In this document: in pieces, positions 63,512 through 64,000 of the stretch
Numbering within the stretch: position 1 is the first letter of the stretch
Layout: each line of letters starts with the position of its first letter
From: Pelodera strongyloides
Lineage: Eukaryota > Nematoda > Chromadorea > Rhabditida > Rhabditidae
Length of the DNA stretch: 64,000 bases
Reading direction: 5' to 3'
Assembly (NCBI GenBank): GCA_036852015.1
Contig: JAANDG010000445.1
Location: forward strand, 1-64,000
Program-made: the position numbers and the translations under genes
Notes under the pieces: generated by a model
Told to the model about the DNA's origin: nothing
What the model saw: the letters and a program-made list of their open reading frames with translations, nothing else
The model's database searches: none

Positions 63512-64000
63512 TTACTTCTCTTACCTCTTACCACCGATACTGTATCAAAATAACATTGCAGTATTTTAGTACAATTTGTAGTAAAATTTCAAATAATTGA
63601 CCTCCAAAAGATCTAAATTCCACTGAAAAACAGCAATCACAAGCAGTAAATTAAAAGTTTATTTCGAAATATCGACACAACTATAAAATCAGTCTCAATG
63701 GACGAGGTAAAATAAAAATAGAGAGATGTAGTTCATGGACTAGATATGTACTTGATGCAGCACATCTTCCTAATTATCACTGTGTGATAGTGGAAGACAC
63801 TGAACTTGTGAAGTGTCATGCAGCTCAATTCCAAACAAATTACATAACGAATGAAATGGATGGCGTGCATATGCATGCTGATATACAGAGATTCATGCGA
63901 ACTCGTTCTATGCACGATTCACTTCAGTAAAACTAAACGGAATGGTACAGAATGTATAACAAAGTAAAGCAAACATCCCTTAATGTGCAAAAGTCTCTCA

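Larger units (their letters stand above)
61506..64000. other. Region downstream of zyg-11
   Basis: 2.5 kb without a supported gene; the first part is the probable zyg-11 3' UTR. It contains a poly-T run (about 61825-61863) and a short tandem repeat, TGTTTATCGAAAAGAATA, at about 63459-63511. A tiny exon-like ATGGCAGCACACAGTAAACTG|GTAAGC lies near 63366 but cannot be extended. Confidence 0.5.

Overview
The window is nuclear DNA from a free-living-type (rhabditid-like) nematode. The evidence is intron-dense genes with short introns and strict GT..AG borders, TTTTCAG-type acceptors lying directly upstream of start codons (the pattern of spliced-leader addition), very closely spaced same-strand genes, and proteins with clear nematode relatives: ZYG-11, SAP-49, ARP-6, mitochondrial ArgRS and an NRF-6/acyltransferase-3 protein. 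I rebuilt each gene exon by exon. The exon lengths of every main gene sum to an intact reading frame, except the F-box gene, whose 3' end stays open.

Layout. Positions 1-2906 (+) hold the 3' part of an SLC35F6-like transporter. Positions 4334-8861 (+) hold rars-2 (13 exons), followed by a small unassigned exon pair at about 9196-9633. Positions 11406-20265 (-) hold a 23-exon NRF-6-like acyltransferase. Positions 21067-33657 (-) hold five head-to-tail genes in transcription order: alpha-tubulin, an intronless 14-3-3, a C1orf50/DUF2452 protein, arp-6 and sap-49. The gaps are about 115-540 bp, with a predicted splice-leader acceptor before each start, so this is a candidate polycistron. Positions 34081-34443 (+) hold an orphan ORF. 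Positions 40381-45410 or further (+) hold an F-box gene. Positions 53068-61505 (+) hold zyg-11 (21 exons). The remaining long stretches (34.4-40.4 kb, 46.4-53.0 kb, 61.5-64.0 kb) show no gene I can defend.

The most striking feature outside the genes is a dense set of short foldback/inverted-repeat elements (MITE-like) in introns and spacers. Several families unlike each other inside all begin and end with TTAAAG(C/G)G..., flush with TTAA at both edges. Two others share GGGCGC(A/G)TTCG ends. There are also three tandem-repeat blocks and one tRNA-derived sequence.

By function the genes are mostly housekeeping: cytoskeleton (tubulin), signalling adaptor (14-3-3), chromatin (ARP-6), splicing (SAP-49), mitochondrial translation (RARS-2), ubiquitin-ligase substrate adaptors (ZYG-11 for CUL2, F-box for SCF) and membrane transport (SLC35F6, NRF-6-like). 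zyg-11, sap-49 and arp-6 are also neighbours on C. elegans chromosome II (from memory, cosmid C08B11), and rars-2 lies on the same chromosome, which points to conserved gene content.
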